This document shows positions 9,427 through 18,735 of a stretch of 63,438 nt of DNA, piece after piece. The notes under the pieces are model-generated. The model made no database searches, was not told where the DNA came from, and worked only from the letters and a program-made list of their open reading frames with translations. The stretch's first letter is position 1. The number at the start of each line of letters is the position of its first letter. The position numbers and the translations under genes were made by a program. Source of the stretch: Nostocales cyanobacterium LEGE 11386 (GTDB taxonomy: Bacteria > Cyanobacteriota > Cyanobacteriia > Cyanobacteriales > Nostocaceae); the NCBI GenBank assembly GCA_015207155.1, contig JADEXK010000035.1:1-63438 (forward strand), read 5' to 3'.

Positions 9427-10056
9427 CTAGGCGGTGGTTTTTTGCTCTGTGACTCGACGCAGAACGCCATTAATAAATCGATGACCTTCATCTCCACTGT
9501 AGCGTTTGGCTAGCTCCACGGCTTCATTGATAGCTACCCTGTCTGGCAGATTTAAAAACCTCATTTCTCCGACAGCGATTCGCAAAATATCTCGGTCGAT
9601 TTGAGCTAAACGAGTGACTTGCCAATCTACTAAGGCAGAGGAGATTTGTTCATCGATAATAGTTTTGTGTTCATTGACTAGTTTGACAAGTTGGATGGCA
9701 TATCTACCGACTTCCTTGTCCTGGTTTGCTAGCTGAATCAATTCGGGAAACTCCACAGCTGCACCAAGTTGATTAATTGCTGTTTGGGTGTAGTCAATCG
9801 CTTCTTTAAGGAGATTTCTGGCAGTATTTAAGTCTGAAGCACGAGTTTGACTAGTTAAGAGGCGCTCATTACTGCGTTGCAGTTCACCTGTGGCGTTATC
9901 TAAAGTATCTTGCACTTCTGATCTCAGGGTGCGTACTGTCGCTAGCACTAATTTTGGCAGATGCTCTTCTGTCAATTTTTTGGGGTTAACTGGCAACTGA
10001 CTGAGACTTAACAGTGCCAATTCACGAGCAATTTGCTGAGGTTTTCGGTCTTGCAT
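9427..10056 (-). CDS. nusB: Transcription antitermination factor NusB
   Basis: NusB binds boxA RNA together with S10 (NusE) and supports antitermination on rRNA operons. The protein has 209 residues, longer than the 130-150 of E. coli-type NusB. The additional part is a helical insertion at about residues 35-95, usual in cyanobacteria. The N-terminus QIARELALLSLSQLP and the C-terminal part (DRDILRIAVGEMRFL, VAINEAVELAKRYSGDEGHRFINGVLRRV) are diagnostic. Start is ATG 10056. It lies between ftsY and the DUF502 gene on the same strand. Confidence 0.95.
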   Translation of the reverse strand: MQDRKPQQIARELALLSLSQLPVNPKKLTEEHLPKLVLATVRTLRSEVQDTLDNATGELQRSNERLLTSQTRASDLNTARNLLKEAIDYTQTAINQLGAAVEFPELIQLANQDKEVGRYAIQLVKLVNEHKTIIDEQISSALVDWQVTRLAQIDRDILRIAVGEMRFLNLPDRVAINEAVELAKRYSGDEGHRFINGVLRRVTEQKTTA

Positions 10057-10204
10057 GGCAGTGAGTGCCTAAGCACTAATTAAGGGGTTGGTAGTGAAAA
10101 AATTTTAGATTGGCAATTTTGAAATTGCTGAACCGTAAAATCCAATAATTGGCAGAGTCAAACAATCATATTATCTATTTGCTGGTAACTTTGCCGGAAT
10201 AATT

Positions 10205-10975
10205 TTAAGTTTCGTCAAAGGGGATAGGGCGCTTTGTTTCTAGGGGTGGTACTTCTAGATTGTGTTCTTTGGAGATAACTAAGGGAGGGAGAGGCATATT
10301 TGGGGCGACAATCCCACCAGAGACTACTACTTTAAAGGCATCTTCTATCGGCATGGACAAGTTTACTACCTCATCCTCTGGAACTATTGCATACCATCCT
10401 GTGGTGGGATTCGGGGTAGTGGGAATGAAAATGCTCAACATGGGACGGGACATATGAGCTTGAATGTCGCTACTAATAGCACCTGTAACGAAGGCGATCG
10501 CCCACATTCCCCGCCTGGGGTACTCTACTAAAATTACCCGGCGAAATTTGTTGTTTGAATCTTTTAGTAGTGTTTCCAAAAGCTGTTTCAGGGTTTTGTA
10601 TACCTGCCCAGCTAAAGGAATTGCCTGCAATACTCGTTCACCAAAATCCAGTAACCAACGCCCAGCTATATTGCGAGCCATCAACCCTATTAATAGAATA
10701 CTTAGCAGAGGGACAGCTAATCCTACTGCTAGATTCAGTATATTTACTAGTATAGGGTGGAGACCGTCAAAGGGATTGAGTTGTTTGGGAATTTTGGTCA
10801 GAAAGTTGATTACCCAATTGGCGATAGTAATTGTTAGCCAAATGGTAGTTGCTAACGGAATCACTACCAGCAAACCAGCAATCAAGTCATTCTTTAAATC
10901 CTGTTTTAGGTGATTAATTCCCAAGCCCTTATTCTCCTGTTTTAGGCTACTGGAACTTTTGTTATTAGTATTCAT
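10205..10975 (-). CDS. DUF502 family membrane protein
   Basis: This is a 256-residue inner- or thylakoid-membrane protein of the DUF502 family, found in cyanobacteria, other bacteria and plants (COV-like); its biochemical role is unknown. Two hydrophobic segments are visible, LIAGLLVVIPLATTIWLTITIANWV near residue 30 and a segment near residue 80 (LAVGLAVPLLSILLIGLMA). They are followed by a conserved soluble domain (QVYKTLKQLLETLL, RVILVEYPRRGMWAIAFVTG, IFIPTTPNPTTGW). I prefer the ATG at 10975 (MNTNNKSS) over ATG 11005 or 11080, because the extra N-terminal residues lack family character; no start has a clear ribosome site. It heads the nusB-ftsY run. Confidence 0.88.
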   Translation of the reverse strand: MNTNNKSSSSLKQENKGLGINHLKQDLKNDLIAGLLVVIPLATTIWLTITIANWVINFLTKIPKQLNPFDGLHPILVNILNLAVGLAVPLLSILLIGLMARNIAGRWLLDFGERVLQAIPLAGQVYKTLKQLLETLLKDSNNKFRRVILVEYPRRGMWAIAFVTGAISSDIQAHMSRPMLSIFIPTTPNPTTGWYAIVPEDEVVNLSMPIEDAFKVVVSGGIVAPNMPLPPLVISKEHNLEVPPLETKRPIPFDET

Positions 10976-11441
10976 ACCAGCATACTTGTCAAATTGCGAA
11001 GACATTACTTGTGGTATTTTGTACCGCAGGCAACTGCCCAAAACTGTCAGCATCTGGGCTAATGCGATGAAAACATGCACTTGTGGCTAGAAAATTAGTA
11101 TTTTCCGACAAAGGTGCATATAAACATGTACCAACCAAAATCATGGTTGGTTTGACTTTGAGGATGTTACTTTTCTTTGTCAGACTTGTAAATGATTGTT
11201 GCAAGCCTCTTAGATATTACTAATCCTACCGCGCTCAATCAAAAGCTGCCTATAATTCTGCAAGTATTACAGTGCAGTTAGATGAACGTTCTGAGCAGGT
11301 TGTTAACTTGTAACTAGGCAGGGAAGATTTTTCTGAAAACTTAGTTAAGAATATTAATTTATTATATCTTCCCAAAATTTCTCAGGTTCCGTGAAACTCT
11401 GAGTGTCTTGGCAAGCATACTTTTCAGGCAAATTAACCATG
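10976..11441. other. Gene-free region between DUF502 gene and hpsK
   Basis: The region contains a perfect 8-bp hairpin (ACCAACCA 11130-11137 with TGGTTGGT 11144-11151) and a wider pair GGGAAGAT/ATCTTCCC (11321-11328, 11366-11373). Transcription of the hps series would run into it, so one of these may end that transcript, but neither has a T-run in the right place. No gene was recognised. Confidence 0.5.
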
Positions 11442-12353
11442 CTAGACCGCATCAAACTTCTTTTTGGTTTCGCAAACAGTATGATGTGCTTCTGCTTGGT
11501 TCTCCTCATCCTGAGAGATTCCTCTTTCTAAAGTGGGTGTAGGCATGTATTTCATTTCCCAAACTTTCAGCAAAATTAGATATTCGTAAAATGCCTGTAA
11601 TGTACACCAAGCCATGCCAGCGCGTCCATCTAGGCAGCCGCCCAAAATAAAATACATATACAGAAAGCGGAGAAAGGGCCTGGCGGGTAAACGTAAAGAT
11701 AAATCTTTTAAGGCGCGGCGTCTTTCGACTTCTGTCTTTCCTACGAACAAATCTCGCCAATTAACATTTCCTTGTTCAATTTGATACAAAGTCTCTTTGG
11801 CTTCATCTGTGGAATAACGGTTGTGCTTTTCAATCCAACGGCTTAAACCTTTGCTACAAGTGTAGTGAGGGTATGTTTCCTTTAAGAAACTGGTAGCACC
11901 TTCACAAACTTCTCGTTCAGTATGACCATAATCTGTAAACCAAACTTTACCGTGGCGGAAGAGGCGTAGTTGGTAGCGGGGATATTGGGTGCTGTAGCGA
12001 ATCCAACGATTCATGAACATTACACGTTCTGCTACGTAGTAACCGATGTAGTCTGAATTTTGAGTTGCCTGTATGCATTCGGCAAACAGTTCTGGTGTCA
12101 TGCGCTCATCGGCTTCGAGAATGTAGACCCATTCATACTTCGGAGCAATAGACTCTAGCATCCAGGTACGTTGACGTCCGTGGCTTTCAAAAGCGTGTTG
12201 GACAGTGCGAACAGGATAGCGACTAGCGATTTCTACAGTGCGATCGCTACTGCATGAGTCTACAACAATGATGTCATCCGATAGCATCGCCGACTCGATA
12301 CAAGCAGCAATATCTAACTCTTCGTTATATGTCAGTATATAAATCGACAGCAT
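11442..12353 (-). CDS. hpsK: Family 2 glycosyltransferase (HpsK-like)
   Basis: This is a 303-residue GT-A fold glycosyltransferase of the KdtX/WaaE type. The nucleotide-sugar site is visible as LTYNEELDIAACIES at the start and DDIIVVDSCSSDRTVEIA near residue 27, with ILEADERMTPE near residue 80 as the metal/acceptor region. The C-terminal half has two hydrophobic stretches (RFLYMYFILGG, LQAFYEYLILL) that suggest membrane association. It is the last gene of the co-directional hps series, 111 bp downstream of hpsJ. The symbol rests on position in the series and on glycosyltransferase type; the sugar added is not known. Confidence 0.82.
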   Translation of the reverse strand: MLSIYILTYNEELDIAACIESAMLSDDIIVVDSCSSDRTVEIASRYPVRTVQHAFESHGRQRTWMLESIAPKYEWVYILEADERMTPELFAECIQATQNSDYIGYYVAERVMFMNRWIRYSTQYPRYQLRLFRHGKVWFTDYGHTEREVCEGATSFLKETYPHYTCSKGLSRWIEKHNRYSTDEAKETLYQIEQGNVNWRDLFVGKTEVERRRALKDLSLRLPARPFLRFLYMYFILGGCLDGRAGMAWCTLQAFYEYLILLKVWEMKYMPTPTLERGISQDEENQAEAHHTVCETKKKFDAV

Positions 12354-12392
12354 TTCTAAGATTTATAAGAAATTTACTAACTAACTGGAAAA

Positions 12393-12440
12393 TAGGTGAC
12401 AGGTGATAGGGAACAGGTGACAGAGGTGACAAACTCTCTC
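12393..12440. repeat. Low-complexity GTGACAGG repeats between hpsJ and hpsK
   Basis: Degenerate units GGTGACAGGTGATAGGGAAC and GGTGACAGAGGTGAC lie in the 111-bp gap. They belong to the same family as the repeats at 7420-7500, in opposite orientation. Confidence 0.55.
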
Positions 12441-12464
12441 CTATTCCCTACTTACTACTCCTTT

Positions 12465-13304
12465 TTAACGAGCAGCCACTTTACGCTTACCACCTTGTAA
12501 AGCACCCATACCTCGTAATCCTGTCCAGCCGATGATCATGTAACCAATAGATAACAGCAGACTGCTAATCCCAATCCGCAGTCCAGACTTCCAAGCGTTG
12601 TCTCTAGCTTGTTTTTGAGCTTCTTCCCGACGTTGGCGAATTTGCGTCAATCTTTGGGTTGCCAGTGCTTGAGGGTCTGTTTGCTGGGCGATAAAGCTGT
12701 CCAGTTCTTGGGGATTGGCTTTAAACTTTTTGAGTAATTCTTTTTGAGCTGCGGGAAGTTGAGGGTTATTCAGTGCACGTTGATATGATTGCTCATCTTT
12801 TAGCAGCTCGTTAAACTGATTTCTAGCTTGGTTTCGCAGCTGTTCTAGTTGAGCTTTTCCCTGCTCGTTGTTTATTTGGGCTTGAAATTGAGATAACTGG
12901 CCTTTGAGTTGGTTTTCTGCCTGCTCGGCATCTTGGGCGATTTGATTTACAGTTTGAGCGCTAGCTTGTCGCACATTATTGAGGTGCAGAGGAAAAATTA
13001 GTAGGAAAATCAAACCTAAGATACTAGATAGTATCAGGATGGGAAATCTTACATCTAAAGGTTTTGGGCGATCGCTATCTCCAACGCTATCAATCCAATA
13101 GCCAACGAACAGCATCCCTATACCAACCAAAGGCACAATGCCCCTGTCAACTAATGCCGTGGCTAAGTTGATTTGCCAGCTCCGATCAGTAGGCTGGAAG
13201 GGCAACATCAGAATTAAAAAATCAAGTAAAAAGGACAAAATTAAAATTATCCCCACTACCTTAAGCGTGAGGGCAGCGTTCCCAGAAGTAAAGCGATTAG
13301 TCAT
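12465..13304 (-). CDS. hpsJ: HpsJ family membrane protein
   Basis: This is a 279-residue membrane protein with four predicted transmembrane segments: VVGIILILSFLLDFLILML near residue 15, LVGIGMLFVGYWI near 58, ILILSSILGLIFLLIFPL near 88, and a last one near 245 (IGISSLLLSIGYMIIGWTG). Between the third and fourth lies a long Gln/Ala-rich helical domain (about 105-225) that looks like a coiled coil outside or in the cytosol. This architecture matches the HpsJ family defined from the Nostoc punctiforme hormogonium polysaccharide locus. A role in assembly or export of the polysaccharide is inferred from the neighbours; no enzymatic motif is seen. Confidence 0.85.
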   Translation of the reverse strand: MTNRFTSGNAALTLKVVGIILILSFLLDFLILMLPFQPTDRSWQINLATALVDRGIVPLVGIGMLFVGYWIDSVGDSDRPKPLDVRFPILILSSILGLIFLLIFPLHLNNVRQASAQTVNQIAQDAEQAENQLKGQLSQFQAQINNEQGKAQLEQLRNQARNQFNELLKDEQSYQRALNNPQLPAAQKELLKKFKANPQELDSFIAQQTDPQALATQRLTQIRQRREEAQKQARDNAWKSGLRIGISSLLLSIGYMIIGWTGLRGMGALQGGKRKVAAR

Positions 13305-13633
13305 AGTTTTTCAAATTGGTGGTAGATCAGAGTGCTTATCCTATTTAAAGTTACTTGAATATTGTTCCCAGAACCGTTGTATGAAACTTATTTCATAAAT
13401 CTACCTTTTATAGTAAGTACACAAGGCACGTACCTAGCTTGAAAAAACTTGGTGTCTTTGTACCTTGGTAGTAAAAAATCTTGAACCACTAAGACACCAA
13501 GACACAAAGAGTTTTTATCTGTTCTGATGTACGCAGTTCATGACGGCTACTTAAGTTTTAAATTACACCACGTTAGCATGTGTGATGTGGACTGTCTTTA
13601 GAGAACACTAAGTAATTGGTCACCATCTTGCCA
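13305..13633. other. hpsJ-hpsI spacer with imperfect inverted repeat
   Basis: The unusually long gap within the hps series holds an imperfect inverted repeat at about 13440-13518. The left part, AACTTGGTGTCTTTGTACC, faces the right part, ACTAAGACACCAAGACACAA. These AAGACACCAAGACACAAAG units are a common interspersed family in cyanobacteria. No gene is present. Confidence 0.6.
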
Positions 13634-14278
13634 TTATCCAACTTTTTTCTTCAGGGTCTGTTCCCAAATCGGCAGATCCTCTGGAAGATCAACATCAGCT
13701 AAATAAGGTAAGTACGCAATTAATATCTGAAGTTTCACAGCAATATCCACAGTTTGTTGTAATACTTGAGAGGTTCCCCAGTCGATATTAGCGAATAATT
13801 CCGGAATTAGGCGACACAATCCCATCAAATAATAACCGCCGTCCATCGCTGGACCAAGTATGAGATCACAAGTGTCTAGTTTTTCAAAGGCTTTAGTAAG
13901 AATCTGCGAATTTACCCCAGGGCAATCAGTACCAATAATGATTACTTGTTCTGCACCAGATTGAAAAGCATGAGAAAGCGATCGCGCCATCCGCGAACCT
14001 AAATCACCTTCACTTTGAGAGTGGTAGACTAAATCTGACCCCAGCCAATCTTGCATTAGTTGCGAGTTGCCACCTGCAAACCGCACTTCCCAAGATATGT
14101 TAGTTGCTTTTTGCAGTTCTTTAACTTGAAATACTGTATGTTCAGTCATCTGCCGTTGCAGATTAGCAGCACCAACAGCACCCAAAGTAGGTATCAGTCG
14201 GGTTTTCGTCTTCCCTGGTTCTGGGTAGCGAGTAAAAATAATCAAGTGCTGTTTGGCAATGTCTGGTGATTTCAGCAC
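13634..14278 (-). CDS. hpsI: TIGR04282-type (DUF2064) glycosyltransferase/nucleotidyltransferase-fold protein
   Basis: The protein has about 214 residues with the family hallmarks LIIFTRYPEPGKTKTRLIP at the N-terminus, GSRMARSLSHAF and IIIGTDCPG in the middle, and LGPAMDGGYYLMGL near residue 150. It resembles MobA/GT-A nucleotidyltransferases; relatives are labelled arsenosugar or general sugar transferases, so the true substrate is uncertain. I use the GTG at 14278, which has AGG six bases upstream. A TTG at 14296 would add six residues. It follows hpsH within the hps series. Confidence 0.82.
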   Translation of the reverse strand: MLKSPDIAKQHLIIFTRYPEPGKTKTRLIPTLGAVGAANLQRQMTEHTVFQVKELQKATNISWEVRFAGGNSQLMQDWLGSDLVYHSQSEGDLGSRMARSLSHAFQSGAEQVIIIGTDCPGVNSQILTKAFEKLDTCDLILGPAMDGGYYLMGLCRLIPELFANIDWGTSQVLQQTVDIAVKLQILIAYLPYLADVDLPEDLPIWEQTLKKKVG

Positions 14279-14311
14279 AGAATACCTAAGTTTCAATTAA
14301 CTTAAAATATT

Positions 14312-14869
14312 TTAATAGCAATACTTACCATCTTGATTGTTTGCTTGAGCACGTTCTTTCGCCATTCGCATTGCCCCTAAAATAGTAGAAATGTAGACAC
14401 AACGCTTGGCTCTACCACCATACGTGCTAGATAATGTTATTCTTCGTGGTAGTCCAACAAGATTACCCCTGTAATCAAATTGGATTCGTCTAATACCATT
14501 TGACTGTTGCAAGGTTGTCTCAGAATCAAGACGTATACTGGAATTCAAGTTATTCCAGTTAGCGCTAGATGCAGACACTGTAGCAGGATGGACTGCCCAT
14601 TCTACAACGCCATTATGTTCACGAAAACTAGCTTGCCAAGTCAATTTTTCCTTTTTAGCTTCACCTTGGGCTTGGCGCATAACACTGTAAACTTCACTTT
14701 GGGCAGTATTGAGACGCTGAACATCTACAAAAGCTAACCAACTGGGTGCTGCGATCGCGCCTAATATTCCAATTATGGCAAAGGTAACCAATAACTCTGG
14801 TAGAGTGAAGCCACTCTCATCTCTATAATTCAAATTACTTTTGATATTAGATGGATATCGTAAACGCAC
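14312..14869 (-). CDS. hpsH: Pseudopilin HpsH
   Basis: This is a 185-residue type IV pilin-like protein. The prepilin peptidase site is ESG/FTLPELL, with cleavage after Gly20 and Glu at +5, followed by a hydrophobic helix (VTFAIIGILGAIAAPSWL). The rest resembles GspH/FimT minor pseudopilins, with a C-terminal Cys pair (RCVYIS...KYCY). Start is a GTG at 14869 with a weak ribosome site. It is a paralogue of HpsD further upstream in the series: both share the APSWL helix end and the late RRCVI/KRCVY-STILGAMRMAK region. In the hps system the pseudopilins are thought to form a type II secretion-like device for polysaccharide. Confidence 0.88.
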   Translation of the reverse strand: MRLRYPSNIKSNLNYRDESGFTLPELLVTFAIIGILGAIAAPSWLAFVDVQRLNTAQSEVYSVMRQAQGEAKKEKLTWQASFREHNGVVEWAVHPATVSASSANWNNLNSSIRLDSETTLQQSNGIRRIQFDYRGNLVGLPRRITLSSTYGGRAKRCVYISTILGAMRMAKERAQANNQDGKYCY

Positions 14870-14925
14870 CTGAAATAAGATTTAATTTTTGGTAATTTTT
14901 TAATTGAAAATAATCATGATAAATT

Positions 14926-15906
14926 TCAAGCTTCTTGATTCATTGTTTTTATACTGGCTAAAAACCTAGTAGATATATTAGTAGGTAAAATAATAATCAT
15001 AGCAATTTTAAATAATAATTTAATTGTAAAATTTGTCCGTTTTAACCTTGAAGCATCATTGATAAAATATTTCCATAAAAATCTAGCAGCAGCCATACCT
15101 TTTTGTCTATTATAGGGCTTTTGCAGAGCTTTACATGTCAGATATTTATAGAGATTAGTAAAGCTCAAATGCAAAATATTTTGATTAGTTATGCATCTAG
15201 CTTTATAAGCACGCTGAAACACTTGCAAACAGCATTTTTCCTGTCTTACAAGATTAGAAGAAAGTGAATTAGCACTTACACGGTACAATATTTGTACTGT
15301 AGGTACAGCTACAAAAAAATATTTAGCAGCTAATCTTAACCACATATCCCAATCTTGAGCAGCCTCTAAAGATTCATCAAATCCACCTAATTCGATTAAA
15401 GCCTCTCTATGAATCAAGGGGTTTGAACCATTTTCTAAAAAATTATTGACTAACAACTTTTCATAAACATCTCCATTAGCAGTAATATGTGTGCCTGAAA
15501 GAAAAATTACTCCATGTTCATCAATATAATCAGTCCAGCTATAAGCAACCTTAGCATCTGTATTTTTTTGCAAAGCCTGTAATTGGACTTGTAATTTATC
15601 AGGTGTCCATAGATCATCTGCATCTAGGAAACTCACAAATTCGCCGACTGCATGTTTTAGCCCACGATTACGACTAACATTTCCGCCAGCATTAAGATAA
15701 GAAAATATTTTAATTCTGGCATCATTAATTTGAGATACTATATCTAATGTTGAATCTTGTGAACCATCATTAATGATAATTAGTTCAAAATTAGTAAAGG
15801 TTTGGTTTAAAACAGATTGAATTGTTTCATTAATAGTTTTTCCACTATTATAAGCTGGAATAATGACAGATATTCTTGGTGATTTCAGATTAAATTCATT
15901 CATCAT
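14926..15906 (-). CDS. hpsG: Family 2 glycosyltransferase HpsG
   Basis: This is a 326-residue GT2 enzyme for hormogonium polysaccharide. The N-terminal GT-A domain carries RISVIIPAYNSGKTINETIQ, IIINDGSQDSTLDIV and the metal-binding FLDADDLWTPDKL near residue 93. GGFDESLEAAQDWDMWLRLA near residue 175 is the catalytic-base region. The C-terminal region is Lys/Arg-rich with a hydrophobic helix (LLFKIAMIIILPT), suggesting membrane attachment. Its start directly abuts the hpsF stop, so the two are translationally coupled. Base composition in hpsE-G is more AT-rich than in flanking housekeeping genes. Confidence 0.88.
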   Translation of the reverse strand: MMNEFNLKSPRISVIIPAYNSGKTINETIQSVLNQTFTNFELIIINDGSQDSTLDIVSQINDARIKIFSYLNAGGNVSRNRGLKHAVGEFVSFLDADDLWTPDKLQVQLQALQKNTDAKVAYSWTDYIDEHGVIFLSGTHITANGDVYEKLLVNNFLENGSNPLIHREALIELGGFDESLEAAQDWDMWLRLAAKYFFVAVPTVQILYRVSANSLSSNLVRQEKCCLQVFQRAYKARCITNQNILHLSFTNLYKYLTCKALQKPYNRQKGMAAARFLWKYFINDASRLKRTNFTIKLLFKIAMIIILPTNISTRFLASIKTMNQEA

Positions 15907-16899
15907 TTATGCTTGATTTAGTTTATTTAAGAAACATCTAAATGAATAAAAAGGACTTAGCATACTACCTATGTAAAAGTGCATCTCGAAAAGTAATCCT
16001 AGATCATTTTTTAATTGATTTTTATGCTTAAAAAAATGTTTTAATATTCGGCGTAAATTACCTAAAAATGTTCTTAAAAAAATAAGGGGTTTTTGGCAAT
16101 TTTTAGCATTAATCAAGCGTAATTGAAAAATACATAAACCACAGCCACGGGCTAGTTTAAGTAAATATTCTTTTTCCAATCGCCAATGTGGTATTTGATG
16201 ATAAGTGTGCATTGCTGGATTGTACCAAATTTCCCAGTTTGCATTGTGGATGTAAAGTAATGGTTCATAGTCATCACCCTGCACTAAAACACCAGGTAAT
16301 TTTCCACTCAGTTTAGGTTTTTGGGGAACATTTTCAGCCCATGCTTGTTTACGCACAACAAGTGCTGCACCAGGAGGAAGCCTTAATCTATCTGGTTCAA
16401 ATAAATGTGCTTCTTCTCCATGCTCCCTAATAGCTAAAAAGGCTTGTATTTTTTCAAAATTCTCAGGTGGTTTTACTTCAAATTCACCATGAATTTGACC
16501 ACTCCAAGCACCAGCCTGAGGATGTTCAATTCCAAAAATGTAAGCTGCTGCCAGCCAATCAGGCGCTGGTAGGTTATCATCATCTAAAAATGCAATAAAT
16601 TGACCCCTAGCTTCGCGCACTGCCCGCAATCGTGCATAAGCAGCACCCTGTTGAGATTCCATAAAATATCTTAAGGGACATTTGCTGCTAAATATTTTTT
16701 GATAATTGCTAATTACCTCAGATGTATTATCGGAACTATTATTATCAATAATAATAATTTCCCAATTCAAGTTTTCTATATCTACTTGCTGAAACAGTAA
16801 ATCCAAGAGTTTAGGCAAACGTGCTGCCCCATTATAACTAGGAATAGCTAGGGTAACATCTAAGTTATTTATTATTACTTTACTCATCATAAAATTCAT
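15907..16899 (-). CDS. hpsF: Family 2 glycosyltransferase HpsF
   Basis: This is a 330-residue GT2 enzyme, clearly paralogous to HpsE next to it. Both share the pattern IPxYNGAxRLPKLL, a WEIIxxDNNSxDNT motif, QGAAYARxxAVxEA and the metal-binding FLDDDN. Unlike HpsG, the late region (QGDDYEPLLYIHNANWEIWYNPAM) matches a subgroup of cyanobacterial GT2 enzymes. Start may be ATG 16899, 16890 or 16887; none has a clear ribosome site. Eleven bases separate it from hpsE. The sugar specificity cannot be told. Confidence 0.87.
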   Translation of the reverse strand: MNFMMSKVIINNLDVTLAIPSYNGAARLPKLLDLLFQQVDIENLNWEIIIIDNNSSDNTSEVISNYQKIFSSKCPLRYFMESQQGAAYARLRAVREARGQFIAFLDDDNLPAPDWLAAAYIFGIEHPQAGAWSGQIHGEFEVKPPENFEKIQAFLAIREHGEEAHLFEPDRLRLPPGAALVVRKQAWAENVPQKPKLSGKLPGVLVQGDDYEPLLYIHNANWEIWYNPAMHTYHQIPHWRLEKEYLLKLARGCGLCIFQLRLINAKNCQKPLIFLRTFLGNLRRILKHFFKHKNQLKNDLGLLFEMHFYIGSMLSPFYSFRCFLNKLNQA

Positions 16900-16910
16900 G
16901 TAAATAATTA

Positions 16911-17876
16911 TTAATTACTCATCTTTAAATATCCATTTTTCCACAAATAAAAAGGACTAATTAAACTACTCAAGAAAAGTTGTAACTCGCAATTTGCAAC
17001 CAAATCATGTTTGAAATCGTTGCGATACTTGAGCAAATGTAAAATTATTTTTCTTAAATCATTTGCTACATAAGCTAAAAATACTAATGGTCTATAACAA
17101 GGCTTGATGTTTGCCATTCTTGTCACATAACGGCTAAGTCCAATACCTCTAAAGAATGGAATTAAATAATCTTTTTGTAACCTGGATTTTGGTATTTTAT
17201 GATAAATTTCCATTTCAGGATTGTACCAAATTTCCCAACCTGCCTTTTGAATGTAACATAGCATCTCTAAATCTTCACTGGTCAGCATATTTCCGGTAAC
17301 TCTGCCTGTCAAAATTGGATTATTGGGTACACTTTCTAACCAAGCTTGTCGGCAAACAACTAGTCCGGCAGAAGGAGGTAGTATTTTTTTATTGGCTTCA
17401 TATAAAAGTGGAATATCTCCACGTTCTGTAATTGCCAAAAATGGGGATATACGCTGAAAATTTTTTGGTGGTTCTACTTCCCAATCAGGGTGAATTTGGC
17501 TAGCATAAGCTCCGACACGAGGATACTTTTGACTAAAAGCATAAGCTGCTGCTACCCAAGTTAAAACAGGATAATTATCATCATCTAAAAATCCTATAAA
17601 TTTGCCTTTAGCTTCTGCAACTGCCTGTTTTCTGGCATACGCAGCTCCCTGTTTGCTTTCAAAGCAATACTTTAAGGGATAACGAGATTGCCAATTTTTT
17701 TGATAATTTTGAACTACTTGAGCAGTATTATCAGTGCTATTATTATCTACAACAATGATTTCCCAAGAAAAATTTTCAGTATGCAGCTGATTTTGTAATA
17801 ATTTTAGTAATTTAGGTAAACGACTAGCGCCGTTGTAGGTTGGGATAGCTACCGTAAAGTCAATTGAATTAATCAT
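16911..17876 (-). CDS. hpsE: Family 2 glycosyltransferase HpsE
   Basis: This is a 321-residue GT2 enzyme of the hormogonium polysaccharide biosynthesis glycosyltransferase HpsE type. The GT-A domain runs from DFTVAIPTYNGASRLPKLL through WEIIVVDNNSTDNTAQVV to FLDDDNYPVLTW near residue 95, and LTSEDLEMLCYIQKAGWEIWYNP near 215. It begins a run of three glycosyltransferases after the pseudopilins. HpsE and HpsF probably arose by tandem duplication. Start is ATG 17876; a 145-bp AT-rich spacer separates it from hpsD. Confidence 0.88.
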   Translation of the reverse strand: MINSIDFTVAIPTYNGASRLPKLLKLLQNQLHTENFSWEIIVVDNNSTDNTAQVVQNYQKNWQSRYPLKYCFESKQGAAYARKQAVAEAKGKFIGFLDDDNYPVLTWVAAAYAFSQKYPRVGAYASQIHPDWEVEPPKNFQRISPFLAITERGDIPLLYEANKKILPPSAGLVVCRQAWLESVPNNPILTGRVTGNMLTSEDLEMLCYIQKAGWEIWYNPEMEIYHKIPKSRLQKDYLIPFFRGIGLSRYVTRMANIKPCYRPLVFLAYVANDLRKIILHLLKYRNDFKHDLVANCELQLFLSSLISPFYLWKNGYLKMSN

Positions 17877-18021
17877 TAGTGAAATAATTGGATTTTATTA
17901 ATGCATTAATTCAGTAAAATAAAACTGAAAAACTGCATCTGATTCTTCAATTTTGCTCTCAAAATGCAGTTATATGTACCGTATTATTACGTGTTATTAT
18001 GTGAAACTTGCTTAAAAATAT

Positions 18022-18702
18022 TTAATTACATTGAGTGTCTTTCGCTGTTCGCATTCCTCCAAGCAGAGTTTCTGCTATGACACAGCGTCTCAATTCACTA
18101 GCTGCGGTTGTTCCTGGCTGAGGTGCTGCAACCATGATTTTTAGAGGTGTATCGGCGATACTATTATCACCTTTACTTGCCAAAACACCCATATAGTCAA
18201 AAGTGATCGTACCACTTCCTGGTGCAGTGTTAACTACACTACCAGTAGCGTTTTTTGTATTATAAGTAGTAGTATTAGTGTTGCTATACAAAAGCACTTG
18301 ATTAGGATTAAATCCCATATTTTCACCTAAATTATTCCATCCTGAAGCAGGTGGAACAGTGTCTTGATGAATAAGGATCATGGGAAGGCCGCTTTCAACT
18401 TTAAAACTGACACTGTAACTACGTTTTGTCCTTTTTGCTTGTCGTTGTGCTTCCTGTAATGCAGCTAAGACAGCATCATTAGCTTTATTGACTCTTTGTC
18501 GGCTGAGAAAGCCAAGCCAGCTAGGTGCGACAATCGCAGCTAATATTCCTATGATTAACGCTACGACTGTCAATTCTATCAAAGTAAAGCCAGCATCCTG
18601 TTGAGCGTATTTAGAAGTATGGCAGGTTTTAGCCAGACATTTTTGTCTCAATTTGTTATTGATGTTGTAAGTGTGTAATGAATTGGAAGTTAGCTCTTTC
18701 AT
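18022..18702 (-). CDS. hpsD: Pseudopilin HpsD
   Basis: This is a 226-residue type IV pilin-like protein. The long basic leader ends in QDAG/FTLIELTVV, with cleavage after Gly38 and Glu at +5, and a hydrophobic helix ending in APSWLGFL follows. The C-terminal domain has GspH/FimT character with the ending RRCVIAETLLGGMRTAKDTQCN, where two Cys may pair. It is coded between hpsC and hpsE with short spacers. In N. punctiforme the hpsB-D pseudopilins are needed for polysaccharide export and gliding. The HpsH paralogue is four genes downstream. Confidence 0.9.
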   Translation of the reverse strand: MKELTSNSLHTYNINNKLRQKCLAKTCHTSKYAQQDAGFTLIELTVVALIIGILAAIVAPSWLGFLSRQRVNKANDAVLAALQEAQRQAKRTKRSYSVSFKVESGLPMILIHQDTVPPASGWNNLGENMGFNPNQVLLYSNTNTTTYNTKNATGSVVNTAPGSGTITFDYMGVLASKGDNSIADTPLKIMVAAPQPGTTAASELRRCVIAETLLGGMRTAKDTQCN

Positions 18703-18735
18703 AATCTAAATTATCCACTCTCGTATCTTCAGCAT

